The notes below the pieces were generated by a model. The model was not told where the DNA came from and searched no databases. It saw only the letters and a list, made by a program, of their open reading frames with translations. Shown in pieces: positions 47,320-60,099 of a stretch of DNA of 64,000 nt (positions within the stretch are counted from its first letter, which is position 1; every line of letters begins with the position of its first letter). A program made the position numbers and the translations under genes. The stretch is from Capsicum annuum (lineage: Eukaryota; Streptophyta; Magnoliopsida; Solanales; Solanaceae): positions 20,201,830 through 20,265,829 of the forward strand of contig NC_061119.1 of assembly GCF_002878395.1 (NCBI RefSeq), given 5' to 3'.

Positions 47320-48290
47320 TTCCATGCCCCGAGACTACACCCTAGGCATCACACGGTACTTATAATCCCAAAGGATAACAAGATAACCCATGACTGATAC
47401 CTGCTGTGAGCACTGAGTAATAGTCATGAAAACATGTGCGAAAGTAAACCTAAAAATTCCACAAGGTTCATAAAAATGAAATCAATACTAAATATATCTA
47501 TAGAATAACTACTATTAATAGTGCTTGAAAGCCTCTAATATCTTAAATAAATGAGTTGATGGGATAGGCACTAACTAACTAATAATTGTTGTCTAAAAGT
47601 AACTAAAAAAGCTTAAATATTGTCAATAACAAAATTACTAAATAAGTGACATTCCCTCAATGAATGAGGACTTACTAATGTAGTTACGGCTGATCCAGTA
47701 AATCTGACTAAGTACGGTCAGGAATCCAAGCGTTCGAACCTATGATATGAGACATCATAATGCAAAGAAAGAGTATGTGCCAATACTTTGAATATGCAAG
47801 TATGATAGGTGAGGTTAGGCTGATATACATGGGTTAACGTGCATGAGAATAATAAATAAATATCATAAAATAACTAGATTAGAGTATATGCAAGACTGAG
47901 AATATTGTAAGTACTGAATATGCAATACCAAGCATATATCATCTATCTGAATTAGTCTGAAGCTAAAGTACTGAGATTTCTAATAACTAAATATCTGATA
48001 ACTGTAGGTCATGATCGTGTATAACTGAACTGAGTTCAGTACTGAATGAGCTAAAAAATGCCTAGTGACACAATTGGTGATGTGCCGCATCGATGGTATC
48101 AATGTGATGACTGATGCGTTGTATTGATGGTGACGATGCGATAGCCAACACAACGCATCATGATTGTATTGGCTTGCTGTTATTAGTCATCTAAACGTAA
48201 CTCAAATGATTTCCAAATATTTTGAAACTCACTCGAGATGACCTATAGATAACACTGCTCATGATTATATTTAAAAATTGACAATCTAAG
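47320..48290 (-). repeat. Partial, internally deleted gypsy LTR
   Basis: The first 700 bases align with the inner part of the LTR at 43112 (ccccgagactac...ggataacaagataac, then gaatgaggacttact). The sequence then jumps to a tgatgcgttgtattg/gacgatgcg module (48050-48190) like the distal part of that LTR. The outer end is missing; a plus-strand gypsy fragment begins at about 48300. Confidence 0.6.
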
Positions 48291-48299
48291 GCTTAAAAG

Positions 48300-50943
48300 A
48301 TCATAAATGATATCATTGAAATGTTGAGGCAAAAAATAAGACTGTGTAAAAACTTAGCTAAATTTTTTCTAAGTCTAGAACCTCTTTTGGCATGCTATAA
48401 AGGACTAAAATGGGCTAGGAATTTATGGGGTCTTACAGGTGATGAGGCTAAACCAGTAATTTGGGAGGATTTTCTAGAGGCTTTTTTGGATTATTTCTTT
48501 CCCCGAGATTTAAGGGAAGAAAACATTGAATAATTTGTTAATATGAAGCACATAAAAATAAGTTTCAAGGAATATGCATTGAAATTCACCCATCTCTTTT
48601 GCAATTCCCCAGAATTGGGGTCTCGCATGAGAAAGTTTGTATCTGGTATCTCTGATGATTTGGTATTAGAGCATAAAGGGTCTATGCTGAATAGTGATAT
48701 GGATATCTCCTAGTTAGTAGTGGATATACAACAGGCGGATAAAAAGAAGAAAAATTAGATAGGGAATTAGGAGAGGTAGGCCAATAAATCTAGCTCGATA
48801 AATCAAGATGCCAGAAAATAGTAGAGTAGCATGGAAGGCATTGGTCTAAGAAGAAATTTTGGGGAAATGCTTAGTCATCAGCTAGTGCTCCTTCACCTAG
48901 TCATTCTAGTGAGCAGAGGTTCCATTACAGTAATGGACCATGGATTTAGTGCACTTATTCCCAGGGTAATATGGATAGCCCTTTAAATCTATCCCTCATT
49001 ATAGCATGGAAGGAATCATCCAGGTAATTGCTATTATAGAGTCAGGGTATGTTATACTTATGATTAAAATAACAATTTCAAGAGAGATTTCCCTATAAGG
49101 AGAGGGGCATTTGGGAGCAGTAAGGCCCCAAATACTACTTTTGCTCTAACAGCTAAGGGGAACACATTCGGAGTAGGTGGAGTGTCAACCACCTTTATGC
49201 ATTATCCATTCACTAGGACTTAGGCTTCACCAGGTGTTGTTACAGATATGTTATAGATCCACACATGTTATATCTATATGCTACTTGATTATGGGTCTAC
49301 ATCATATTATGTCACTCCCTAAGTGGCAGTGATCTTTTCTTTTGAAGCCAAAAATATTTTTGAACCCTTGTCTATCTCTACCTCTGTTGGTGACTCTATT
49401 ATTGAAAAGAGAGTTTATAGAAATTATGTGGTTTCTGTCTTCAATTGGGATACTAAGGTCGACCTAGTAGAACTTGATATGGTGGAATTCAATGCAATTC
49501 TATGGATGGATTGGCTTCATTCGTGTTATGCGACATTAGATTGTAGAACTAGAAAGGTCACCTTCTATTTCATTAATGAACCAATTATAAAGTGGGAGGG
49601 ATATTTTCTTTAACCTAGAGGTTAGTTCATATCTTATATTTGATCCTATAAACTCATATCTAAAGGTTTTTTGTACTATCTTGTTTGGGTCAAAGATTCA
49701 AGCATTAAAAATCATTCTCTTCATTTGGTCCCAATAGTTAATAAATTCCCACAAGTCATTCCCGATAACCTCCATGGGATACCCCCAGATAGGGAGATAG
49801 ATTTTAGTACTGACTTATTTCCAGAGACTTAGCCTATCTCTATTTTTTCATATAGAATGGCTCCTATGGAATTGAAAGAATTGAAAAGGAAGTTAAAAGA
49901 TCTTCTTGATAATGGTTCTAGTTGTCCTACTGTCTCACCCTGGGTTCTCTTATATTCTTGTGGATAGAAAGATGGCTCCCTCTGTATGTGTATAGATTAC
50001 CGTTAGTTGAATAAAGTCACTGTAAGAAGTAAGTACCATCACCCCCTAATTTATAATCTTCTTGAACAGCTTCACAGTTCCAGATGTTTATCTAAGATAG
50101 ACCTTTATTTAGGTTTCCATCAGATGAAGATTAGGGATGCTGACATTTCCAAAACATCTTTCTAAACCTGGTATAGTCACTATGAATTCCTGGTCATGCC
50201 CTTTTGACTAACTAATGCCCCAACAACATGTATAGATCTCACCAATTAGGTGTTGCATCAGCTTTTTGACCTATTAGTCATAGTTTTCATTAAAGATATC
50301 TTGATCTACTCTAAGAGTGATGTAGACAATTTCAATAACCTCTGAATCATACTTTAGACTCTTAAGGACTATGAGTTGCTTTCCAAATTCTCTAAGTGTG
50401 AGTTCTAGCTCACTGCAATAGCTTTTCTAGGGCATTTTATTTGTAGTGAAGGAATTAAGTTTGATCCCCAAGAGGTTAAGGCAATAAGGAAATGGTCCAG
50501 ACCCATAACTCTAACTAATATTCATCTCTTCTTTGGTTTTGTAGGATATTATCGGAAGATTGTAGAGAATTTTTCATCTATATCTTCTCCCTTAACAGGT
50601 TTACTTGGAATAAGGTCAAGTTTTTGTGGTATGAAGCTTGTGAGAATAGTTTTTGGAAATTTAAAGAGAAATCAACTATTGCACCTGTTTTGACCATTCC
50701 TAAGGGTACACAAGTTTTTGTGGTATACTATAATGCATCCCGAGAAGGACTTGGGTGTGTGCTTATTCAACATGGTAAAGAGGTGGCGTATGCATCCAAG
50801 CAATGGAAAGTGTACAAGAAAAACTATCCCACCCATGATTTGGATTTGGTGGTTGTGGTTTTTTCACTCCAAATTTGGCGTCATTATCTTTATTAGGTGC
50901 ATGTTGACGTCTTTACTGATCATAAGAGTTTATAGTACGTATT
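48300..50943 (+). pseudogene. Gypsy gag-pol fragment, 5' part
   Basis: No 5' LTR is present. Gag core at 48321-48690 (AKPVIWEDFLEAFLDYFFPR, ELGSRMRKFVSGISDDLV); the CCHC knuckle near 49030 is destroyed. The protease site at about 49280-49320 reads LLDYGSTSYYVTP, with the Ser of Asp-Ser-Gly changed to Tyr; the C-terminal protease part is open at 49323-49613. RT runs from 49855 ([12 protein letters not shown]) with many stops, and the catalytic motif near 50277-50310 reads FIKDILIYSKS, so the first Asp is Lys. RNase H at 50624-50940 ([26 protein letters not shown]) is cut by the Ogre-like insertion at 50944. Confidence 0.78.
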
Positions 50944-53002
50944 TGTCACACACCTTTTTTAAGCAAAAAAGATTGATTTTAAAGTTTTAAAGGGTTTTTA
51001 TTATTAAGTGACAAAAAATGAAAATTTGTTTGAAAAGGATTATTTACTTTTAAACTAAGAGTCGCCACTTGGCATAAATTTGGTGTGCCATTTCACCTTT
51101 GGAAATCCCTTTTAAAAATGGTTTTTGACTCTTGTAAACTAGTCTACAAATAGATATTTTGGCTAAGGAATTATTTTGACTATGGGAAAGGTGTTAGTCA
51201 CCCCTCGGTCCCGTGGTTCAACCACAGTCGCTCTGTAGAGTACATCGGCTACCATGAACGCTATGAATGCATAAACCAACAAACATATAAACACAAAACA
51301 AACAATCAAACAAACAAAACCTAAATTAGTGTCCAATCAAATTGATTACAGACCCAAAATAAAAAAGTACTAAAATGTAAGCCTACGCTAACCGACACTA
51401 GTCCTAAACTATGGTCCAATGCATTACCCAATGCCTCAGTCATTGATTACGAGCCTCTTTTGCATACATGATACTTCGGTGCATTCTCTGGTAAATATGT
51501 ACAATATGACCTCAGGGCATTCCCCAGTGAATGAATACATTTGATGAAATGTAATAAAAATGGAGAAATCATTCAACACAGACATTCACACATTCAATGA
51601 TATAGAATCCTACAAGTTGCCTACCCCAAAAACTAAAATTTGCCTATTTATTTCGGCCTAAAACATGACACTATTGAGTTCAAGAACAAAATCAGTATTT
51701 ATTTAAAATAAGATAGCCATCAATGAATCAAACGAATCAATATTCACCTTTGTTAATTTTCAATTCCCACCCCTCTTTTATTATTGAATTATCAATTTCA
51801 AATCTTAAATGAGATATCATTTCATCACATAATACATAACCAATGAAACCGACAATGAATTAACACTAAAAAACTATTCACCACCAACTAGAATCAAACA
51901 ACACACGATATTTAATCCAACACACCAAATATAATAAACAATGAAATACAAAAGAGGAAAAGAGTAGAATTGACCTAAATTGTGTATTTCAATATATCAA
52001 AGATAGAACCACATTCGAAATCCCTTGATTTGAACATTAATAATGAACAACACCAAATTGAATATAGATAGACCAATAGGAAAAATTTAAACTAACCAGA
52101 GCAACGTCAGTATGGACCCTCTCAAATTACCAATTTCTACCATCTTCAAGTAGACATTACTAAAATTGGATCGAAACTAGTCAAACTTGGATGATTAGAG
52201 GCGGTTAGGGTCGGGATATACAGTTACCGTCTCAATGGAACTTTGGTGAGTTCCAACAGTGATCGAAACAAGCAGAAATGGACGACAACAATATTTTTTG
52301 ATGAAGGGATACAATTTTCGTCCAAGATTGTTGGCTAGTCGGGTTTTTGATCTCCCTCTCTTGAATTCTCACTATTTTTTATCATCCCTGTATATCTCTG
52401 TCTTAAACCCAATCTATATCACTCACCCTTCATCCTCTTCTCCATTTCTCATCTGTCGTGTGTATAGATATGGTGAGGATGAGTGATAGATTATGAGTAT
52501 CGTGTTAGGGTGCATGTATGGTTAGTGTGAATTTTTCTGTGTGTGAGTTATGTGTTTCAATGGTAAAAATTTGAAGATGAATTCTCTGTGTGTGTTCTTT
52601 CTGAGAACTCCCAAAAATGGGTATTATGTGTATATCCCCTCCCCCCAATCTTACAGTGAGTGTGTATGGATATATCAATTGTGATGTTAAGTTTGAATTA
52701 TGTGAGAAAGATTCCCCTTGGGACCTAATATGTAGTGTGTATATTTTGCCCCATTTTTTTGATTATGTTATTGACCATACGAAAAAACGTAAGAGGGTTA
52801 AGGTTGGGGGTAGGGGAATATGGGGTGGGGTAGGTTTTTAGGATAGTGGTTGTTATTTTATTATGGTGAGGTGTTCATTTGTTGGGAGTTTGTTTATTTG
52901 GCTTTTAGTGGAGGGAATATCATATTGGGAAGGGTACATGGTAAGAAGGGGGTAAAAATAGATAAATTGGGCTTTCCTTAAGGACAAAATTACATGTCTA
53001 CA
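50944..53002 (-). repeat. 3' LTR of Ogre-like element (2.06 kb)
   Basis: On the plus strand it runs from tgtcacacacc to catgtctaca and aligns with 60100-62152 throughout, including the cattccccagtgaatgaatac and gtgttagggtg...tgtatggttagtgtgaa stretches. The frames 52259-52486 and 52617-52841 are LTR sequence. Confidence 0.86.
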
Positions 53003-53020
53003 TCATGCCCCTTTTTGGGT
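53003..53020 (-). other. Polypurine tract of Ogre-like element
   Basis: The minus strand reads ACCCAAAAAGGGGCATGA directly before the 3' LTR start TGTAGACATG. This is the expected place and composition, and it fixes the element orientation. Confidence 0.75.
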
Positions 53021-53524
53021 GTAAACATAAAATGTTTTCAGAAAAAGAAGTAGACAATGAGACAGAATTTTGTCCCAACCATTATTTCAAAAGAATGAAA
53101 CTGAAGGAAGGAGGGAAACCGACTCTTGATTTTTTACATCCTAACTACCCAAGTTATGAGGGAATCAAGTCACAGGCATCCCAAAGGGTTAGAAGGAGAG
53201 GGACTATATCGAGTTGGAGAGTCGAGTAAGGCCCTGTCGAGGTTCCGCTCCGTGTCTCTATTATTACATCAAAAATGAAAATTACAAGTTAAAAATATAA
53301 ATGGAATTAAAAAAGTCCTATCTATGCTACTTCTTTTGGACTCTTGACTTATGTTTTTGATTCTTTCAAAATTGGCAAAAGATCTTATCATCTTTAGGTT
53401 GAACTTGAGAACAGATTCTTTCTCTATATAAAAATTGATGTAGGAGAGGAACTCACGAATTGACAATGTTCTATTGGTGGAACTTCGGAACCTTGATCCT
53501 GACTTACTATTTTTTAATCTTTTG
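53021..53524 (-). other. 3' untranslated region of Ogre-like element, distal part
   Basis: Between the polypurine tract and the 40-bp array. The frames at 53005-53229 (plus) and 53269-53553 (minus) have no recognisable domain, and nothing else was seen. Confidence 0.5.
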
Positions 53525-54340
53525 ATTTTAAATTTTATCACCATGTTCCTCATACGGGCTTCAGACTTGTAATTTCCTTACTTTATTGACTTTCAATTTC
53601 TTCACCTTGTTGCTTGACTTTCAATTTCATCACCCTGTTCTTTAGGTGGGCTCCTGACTTATAATTTGCTAACTCTATTCTCTGGGCGCGATCCCAACCT
53701 TTTTATTTCATCACCCTATTCTTCGGGCAGGCTCTTAAGTTACAATTTCTTTACTCTGTTCTCCAGGTGAGTTCCTGATTTGCAATTTCACCAGCCTATT
53801 CTTATGGCGGGATCCTCACTTGCAATTTCCTCACTCTGTTCTTCGGTCGAGCTCCCAACTTGAAATTTCATCACCCTGTTCTTCAGGAAGGCTCCTGACA
53901 TAGAATTTCCTCAATTTGTTCTTCGGGTAAGTTACCGATATGCAATTTTATCACCTTATTGTTTAGGCGGGCTCCATACTTGCAATTTTCTCACCCTAAT
54001 CTCTGAGCGAGATCCTAACTTGCAATTTTATCACCTTGTTCTTTAGGCAGGCTCCTAACTTACAGTTTCCTCATTCTCTTCTACAAGACAGCTCCCGACT
54101 TGCAATTTTATAACTTTATTCTTCAGGCCGGATCCTGACTTGCGATTTCCACACTTTGTTTTTCGGGTGAGCTCCCCACTTTCAATTTCACCACCCTATT
54201 CTTTGGGTAGACTCCTGAGTTGCAATTTCTTCACACTAGTGTTCGGGAAAGCTCCTGGCGTTCAATTTCATCACCCTATTCTTCAGGCGGGCTATTGACT
54301 TGCAATCCCCCCCTCCCCCATTATCTAGGCTGGCACCTGA
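53525..54340 (-). repeat. 40-bp tandem array, about 19-20 units
   Basis: Units of about 40 bases like cttgcaatttcatcaccctg followed by ttcttcaggcgggctcctga. Neighbouring units tend to alternate between a tcatcaccctattcttcaggcgg form and a cctcactctgttcttcgggc form, giving an 80-base higher order. Because 40 is not a multiple of three, the array is not coding. Its place near the 3' LTR matches the hypervariable 3' UTR arrays known from plant Ogre/Tat elements. Confidence 0.85.
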
Positions 54341-57290
54341 AATCAAAATTAAAACTAGAATAAAAATTATCCCAAACAAAGATTAAGATAAAGAAAGATT
54401 CCACATTTCAGAAAAATAAAGTCTCACTTTCTAGGAGGGTCCTAAGTGAAGTTCTGCATAACATGAATTTCTTTAAATCTTATTTTTTAATTTATTTATT
54501 TATTTTCATCAAAATCTTTTACGGGTGTCAAACTCAATAACAACTACTTGCAACAGCGCATAATTCAAAGATGAATCAAGACCTTGATCAAAAAATCCTC
54601 TTTCGATGGTAAAATTGAATGAGTGAGACCAATAAGTCCCTCTCTTAAGATTGAAAGTGTAAAATTCTTGCTAAAAGTGATTTTTTATAATTAGTGATTC
54701 AAATTAAAAAGTGCACCTCCTAGACATGAGATATAAAAGACAAATATTAGAGAATGTGTCTCGTAGGGGTAGAAGAGTAAAACGACACTGCTCGTGCATT
54801 TGTAAAAATAAGGAATGATGACATTTGATGTTTAGGCTTTAAAATCCTTGATTTGAAGGTAACCTATGTTCCTGTTTCGTACAAAGAAAATTTGTGACTT
54901 TACAAACATTGTGGATGGTTTGTGGATTTGGCTTTCCAGGTAATTGCTCTTGCGTTGGTCACATTCAATCTTGTTTCCAACCATTAGCATATGTCATTGA
55001 CTTGATCTATCATTGACCCAAACTTATATTATTAAGATTGACTCTGAAATAAACACATCGTCTCTGCTTAGCCATGCTCCTCAGATGAACCCTTTGAACC
55101 TTGGTATTTTCATGAGTTCCTAGACTTTTCTGTTGACAAAATTTTCCGTGTGCCTTATTTATTCTCACAATCATGTCTCTTTAATGTGATGGACTTATTT
55201 TCTTGCTTTGTGCAATTGAAGAAGTTAGTAGCCAGTTTTGAAATCTTTTCTCTCTTGCTTTGACATAGATTTGACTCAAAGACACAAGAAAAATGACTTT
55301 CCATTTAAATAACTTACTCAAGAAAATAAAAAAAATTAAATATATAAATAAGAAAGAACATACAATGAATGTCCCCATTGAAATAGCGGAAAGAAAAGTT
55401 TATCTGAAAATGACAGTCAACTCTAATGATTATAACATGCATTTTCGATTAAGCTGCCTGATCTCCCCATACAAAATTTCATCAATCGTTTTTGAGTTAA
55501 TGACCCTAAAATTGAGGTGCTTTGATAGACCAATTTCAATCATAGTCCTTATTCGTCTAGTGACACCTTGAAGGGTTTTCGCGAACAATCCTCTTTCTTT
55601 ATCTCAGCTCACCATCGCCCTATGGTGTCCGTAAGGGTTTTCACCAATAAGAGATCTTATTTTCATTTCTCACAACTAACTATCTCCTTACGGAGGGCTT
55701 TCACCAATAAGACTCTCTCATTTTTATTTCTCTCAACTTACCATCATCTTACGCTGCACGTAAGGGTTTTCACCAATAAGTCTTTCTCATTTTTATTTCT
55801 CTATTGATTTCTTATGCTGAGGAAGACAAGTAGTATCAAAAATATGTTATCATATCCATTGCATACGTAACCTTAACATTCTCAAAGATTGATCTGAAGG
55901 TCTTTCTTTGGTTGTAACTAGGCTTTTGGATAGAGTTAGAAAAAAATTAGCATGAGGCCTAAACAATGCTTAAAGTGGGGTGGGACTAAAATCTTTAGGA
56001 ATATACTCAAATAACGAAGATTAACTCATGCCCCAGTTTTTTTTACTTGGTAGTTCTCAATTGTTTATTTGGTTGAATTGAGCCCAGAGTAGGGCCGCCT
56101 ACATATCTCACTCCTACAAGAGAATAATCAGGTCAAACATTAATCTAGCAACTTGTTCTTTTGGTTGATTCTGATTTTTTTTATTTTATTGACTCTTCTC
56201 TTTTTGATACTTTTTCTAACTCTAATTTTCTTGGCACTTTTCTTTTCTTCCTTTTTTTGGACACATTTTTTGAAACTTTTTGACTCTTTCTTTTGCTTGA
56301 CACTTTTTCTTTTGTACTTTGCTGACTATAACTTGATTCCAAAAGAGGGGTATGAAATAAATCATGACTACAGCTCAAACTGGGTGAATAAAGGATCACA
56401 CGATGTTTAGATAGCAGAATGAAATGCCTTCGTCATATCAATCCTAAAAAAATGCAAGTACATATCATGCAATGTGAAATGAGAGATGAAGATCATTGGT
56501 GACACTTTAACTGCTTTGACTTAAACTGAGCATGTGTGGTACTTTTTCTTCTACACTTGTCCATCATATAACTCCACCTTTGTCGTACATCACTCACATC
56601 GACTGAACTATGTTTTTATAGAGCTCATTATCTTCCTATTTCTCTTGATATGGGATTATGTATCCACTGTTTTACCTAATTGAGATACGTCTTTCAATTG
56701 ATGACCAAGTTTTTCTTGTTATTCACAAAGATAATGGCCTTAATTTTCAAAGAAGGCTTTAACATTGTCACCAAATGTCTTAGCATTCTACTGATTCCTG
56801 AGATGTCTTTTTTTCTAACTTTATCCGTCTGATTCAATGTTTCATGATTAAACTAAATTTTAAGATCTGGCTAAAAATTTTGCAGGTATGTCATAACACT
56901 AGAATCAACATAAAATGCATTATGTAAAGAAAACAAAAAATCAACTAAAAATAAGACAAAACAACGAGGGACAACACATTTTATTAAAAGGAAATATAGA
57001 AGGGTTTAAACAAAGACAATAGATAAACAAAACAAGAAAAATCCCAATCTACAACCCTGAAATAATTTGTTAAACAGAAAGAAAAACAAGACTAGCTACC
57101 AAAATCGTGTCTTAGTAAGGAGAGGAGTGTCTTCCCAATTGTAGAACATGACATTTAGCCACTGATTTGCACATCATGACTAGACCTTTCATCACCATCA
57201 AATACATTTCTCTCAACAAATAAGTTCTGGATTCTCATGCTCAACTCATTGCTTCCCACTTACTGTGCATCACCATGTCTTGGTGAAGGA
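54341..57290 (-). other. 3' region of Ogre-like element, no pol found
   Basis: About 3 kb in which no protease, RT, RNase H or integrase phrase is readable on either strand. It includes the tandem repeat at 55570-55810. Low-complexity frames at 55181-55378 (minus), 55293-55571 and 56153-56410 (plus) are composition artefacts. Confidence 0.6.
55570..55810 (-). repeat. Short tandem repeat, about 60-bp period
   Basis: Three to four imperfect units around the phrase gtaagggttttcaccaataag followed by tctcatttttatttctct (near 55630, 55693, 55758). The plus-strand frame 55568-55807 is produced by this repeat. Confidence 0.7.
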
Positions 57291-57299
57291 TTCTGTGAG

Positions 57300-58560
57300 A
57301 CGCTCGAGGTGTCAATGTTTTACACTACAATCACTTTTTATGGAATCATTTTACTATTTTAAAGTATGACAATCTTCAGTAATGTGACCCTGAACATTGA
57401 AATGAAATGCATACTATACATTAGCGTCAAAATTTCTTTAATATGGGTCAGGTGTATACCCAAGAAGAGGAGTAATCATGCCCCGCTGTCTTAATCTCTG
57501 GAACATAGGATTCCTGATAGGAGTGAAATTATCCTTTTCCTTCCTCCTCTTTACAAACTCTAGCCTTGGTTGAAAATTAGATTTAGAGGAAATTTGGTAA
57601 ATATGTGGGGGCCAAAGATAATGTTGAAGGATCAGTGCTTGCCATTGTGGGTAAGATAACGGATGAGTATACAATTGTGCATTGTTCAAAGGATATTGAG
57701 GAAGTGAAATTGAATATCTTGGATCTTTGAACAAGGAACTTTATTGTAGGTGAGTATGTGGATCTAATATGTAAGCTCGGGATTGAGTCTAGCAGTATTA
57801 GTGAGTTATACCTCTCGAGCTTTGCTTTGGCCCTGGCACGATGATAGGTACGTTTTCCTTCGTATTTCCTTCAGTTAGACTTAATTGATTGCAGTATTAT
57901 CCAAAATGTTTAACAGAATCCTCATGTCCATCATGTTCCTTAAATTTTGATATTTCAAAGCTTTGAGGAAACTGGACACTTGAAGACATGCCCTAGTATT
58001 TATGTGAAGCATCTTCTTTACCGGCAAGTCCTAGGGAACTTTTCATAGCATTTTCTGCGCACTCCTTATTTTTCCAACCTTTTTCTTTTGCTCTTCATCC
58101 ATGTCAGACTTTTTGGTAAGAAATTTTGATGGTCTAGTTAACTTAAAATTAGGCTCAGGAGTATAACAATGATCATTAATAGTATTGAACATGGGTTCAC
58201 TAGGGGCATGGGAATCCAGGCGGATAGCTAATGTGGAATCCTAAGTAGAGGATTGAGCAGAAAAATCACAGCTGGTATGTGGTGTTATGAATGTAGTAGG
58301 CGTATACTAAGGAGCTATAGAATGAGTGGTGTAAGTATTGGGATGCAGCTGATGTGGCATGAATTCCGAGGGATGTAGTAGTGCGTCAACAACAATAGGA
58401 AACGAACTTTGCAATTATGATGGAAAACTCAAGATATTTGCAGGGTCAATAGTTGGGAATGGAGTAGGATACAGCCCACTGGCCCAAGCTCTATACATTT
58501 CCATTATTTTCTATGTTAGTCTCAAAATCTCTTCCTTTAAACTCTCATTTTCCTAACTCG
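57300..58560 (-). pseudogene. Gag of Ogre/Tat-like element, decayed
   Basis: From the right, the minus strand reads a short coiled-coil-like start (ENESLKEEILRLT, about 58515-58555), then MEMYRAWASGLYPTPFPTID and a Pro/Ser/Thr-rich linker (about 58200-58450), and MDEEQKKKVGK near 58095. The core FPQSFEISKF (about 57945-57975) leads on to the CNQL phrase near 57895. The C-terminal part is open at 57438-57734 (FTPIRNPMFQRLRQRGMI, LLGYTPDPY), and a finger remnant, FHFNVQGHITEDCHTL, lies at about 57362-57412 with its first Cys lost. This order is that of Tat/Ogre Gag. Several stops interrupt it. Confidence 0.7.
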
Positions 58561-58699
58561 TTGTTTGATTCATGAGGTCACTCTATTTATCCTAACCGGA
58601 CACAGTTAAACCTTTATTAGATTTGGTGTGATGTGGAGGACCCACCAAAATTCCACAAACCAACCACCTTAAACTAACCGAACGAGAAATAACAAATGT

Positions 58700-60079
58700 G
58701 TTAGAGTTCAACATTTTCTCAAAATCTTTTTCTATTTTTCTTAAAAAGAACATCGAACCCAAAACAACTGATCAACTATGGAAAATCAGGTGTGCGTAGT
58801 TCATGAATTTTGGCCGCAAAACAACTGATCAACTCTCTCTCTTTTTATTTTTCTTGAAACTTTAAGAACAAAAGATAATACCAAATTTTAAAAAGAATTG
58901 ATGAAAATCTTTAGAATTTTTCAGATTTAAAATCCTATACAAAATGACACCTACGATTACCAAAAAAAATCTTTTTGGGTTTTCTCTGAATCTTATACGA
59001 AAATGAAACCTGAACCTATTTAAAAAAATCTTTTTGTAGTTTTGTTTTGAAGATGTATATGAAACACCTACTCTAAATGGAGAGTGAAGAAAATCTTTTG
59101 AATTTTTTGGATTCCTATACAAACTGAAACCAATGATTACCAAAAGAAATCTTTTTGGGTTTTTAATTTTGAATTTCATATGAAAATTAAACCTTAAACT
59201 ATTAAAGGAAAACTTTTTTGTGATTTTATTTTAGAGATGTATATGACACCTGCTCTAAATGAAGATTGAAGAAATTTTTTTGGGTTTTCCAAATAAGATC
59301 ACTGAACACTAGAAGGGTTGCCTACGTATCTCACTCCCGATAGACGAGAATCAGGTGTTCGTAGTTCACCTAAAATAGACAATCAGGGATTAAATAACAA
59401 AGTAAACCTTGACTTAAGAGACACAACCCAAGACAGACGATGAAGAACGTCAATAAAATATTTTTTGGGTTTTTAAGTTGACACTACACATAAAACTGAC
59501 ACCAACAACTACGAAAGGAAAATCATTTTTTGTATTTTCATTATACGCAATGAGAAAAACTTCTACCATCTTTTTAAATTTTCTTTTTATAAAAAGCTCC
59601 TGTTAAAAAATTATTTTTAAAATTTTTGACTTATGAATGCATGCTAAAGAAATAAAAGTAAAATTATTATAATGTTTTTTCTTTTGAAATATAGATAAGC
59701 ATGACCTAAAGGCTGATCTTGGCTAGGGTTCACTAACAAGGTTGTTCGGGAGAAGGTATCATCGATAGTGGATGCAACGGCTTTCCACCGACTCCTTACA
59801 AGCAACACCCCCTCCCCCCGTAAGATAAGGGTGACTCAACTAAAGGTCCTGTACACAGATGTACTATAGGACTTATTGCGAAAGAAATGACTCGGGTCAT
59901 GAAAATGATGACAGATATAAAGTGGCAACACATAAGAGAAAAACTATAAACCTATAGCACGTAGGCACTCAAAAAAGATAAAATAAACACAAACAATAAC
60001 ACAAGCAATGTTTATACACCCATAATGTGAAACCAAGGCAATACAACTTCAAAAATTAATCTCGAATTCTGAAAAGTTC
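58700..60079 (-). other. 5' leader of Ogre-like element with tandem duplication
   Basis: Between PBS and gag. A stretch of about 180 bases is tandemly repeated at about 58900-59085 and 59086-59270, with a partial third copy, around gaaaatctttagaattttt and ctttttgggttt. The minus-strand frame 58862-59179 comes from this repeat (two similar halves rich in Phe, Lys, Arg) and is not taken as a gene. A ctccccccg tract lies at 59812-59820. Confidence 0.6.
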
Positions 60080-60098
60080 TCCAGCCGAGTCGCCAGAG
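60080..60098 (-). other. Primer-binding site of Ogre-like element
   Basis: The minus strand reads TCTGGCGACTCGGCTGG one to two bases inside the 5' LTR. A TGGCGACTC-type PBS, complementary to tRNA-Arg, is known for Ogre/Tat elements of dicots; the exact tRNA is from memory and not verified. Confidence 0.65.
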
Positions 60099-60099
60099 C

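Larger units (their letters stand above)
46100..48290 (-). mobile_element. Decayed Ty3/gypsy fragment with partial LTR
   Basis: Minus-strand remnant: a protease region (about 46100-46500), a gag zinc knuckle CVLCGKLGHRVRDC with all ligands (about 46561-46640), a gag that has lost its central core, a leader with the phrase gtgtggcgtgctacacaccc (47228-47247), and the start of an LTR at about 47320. RT, RNase H and integrase are absent. It is related to the element at 38497-45604. Confidence 0.7.

Noticed and set aside
53525..54340. CRISPR-like array of evenly spaced repeats
   Set aside because: Units are adjacent, with no unique spacers and no cas genes, and the setting is a plant retrotransposon. 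It is an ordinary tandem array.
56153..56410. Plus-strand hydrophobic reading frame that resembles a membrane protein
   Set aside because: It is produced by a T-rich tract (runs of Phe and Leu) in the 3' region of the Ogre-like element.
58862..59179. Minus-strand 105-residue basic reading frame with two similar halves
   Set aside because: It arises from a tandem duplication in the untranslated leader of the Ogre-like element and has skewed Phe/Lys/Arg composition.
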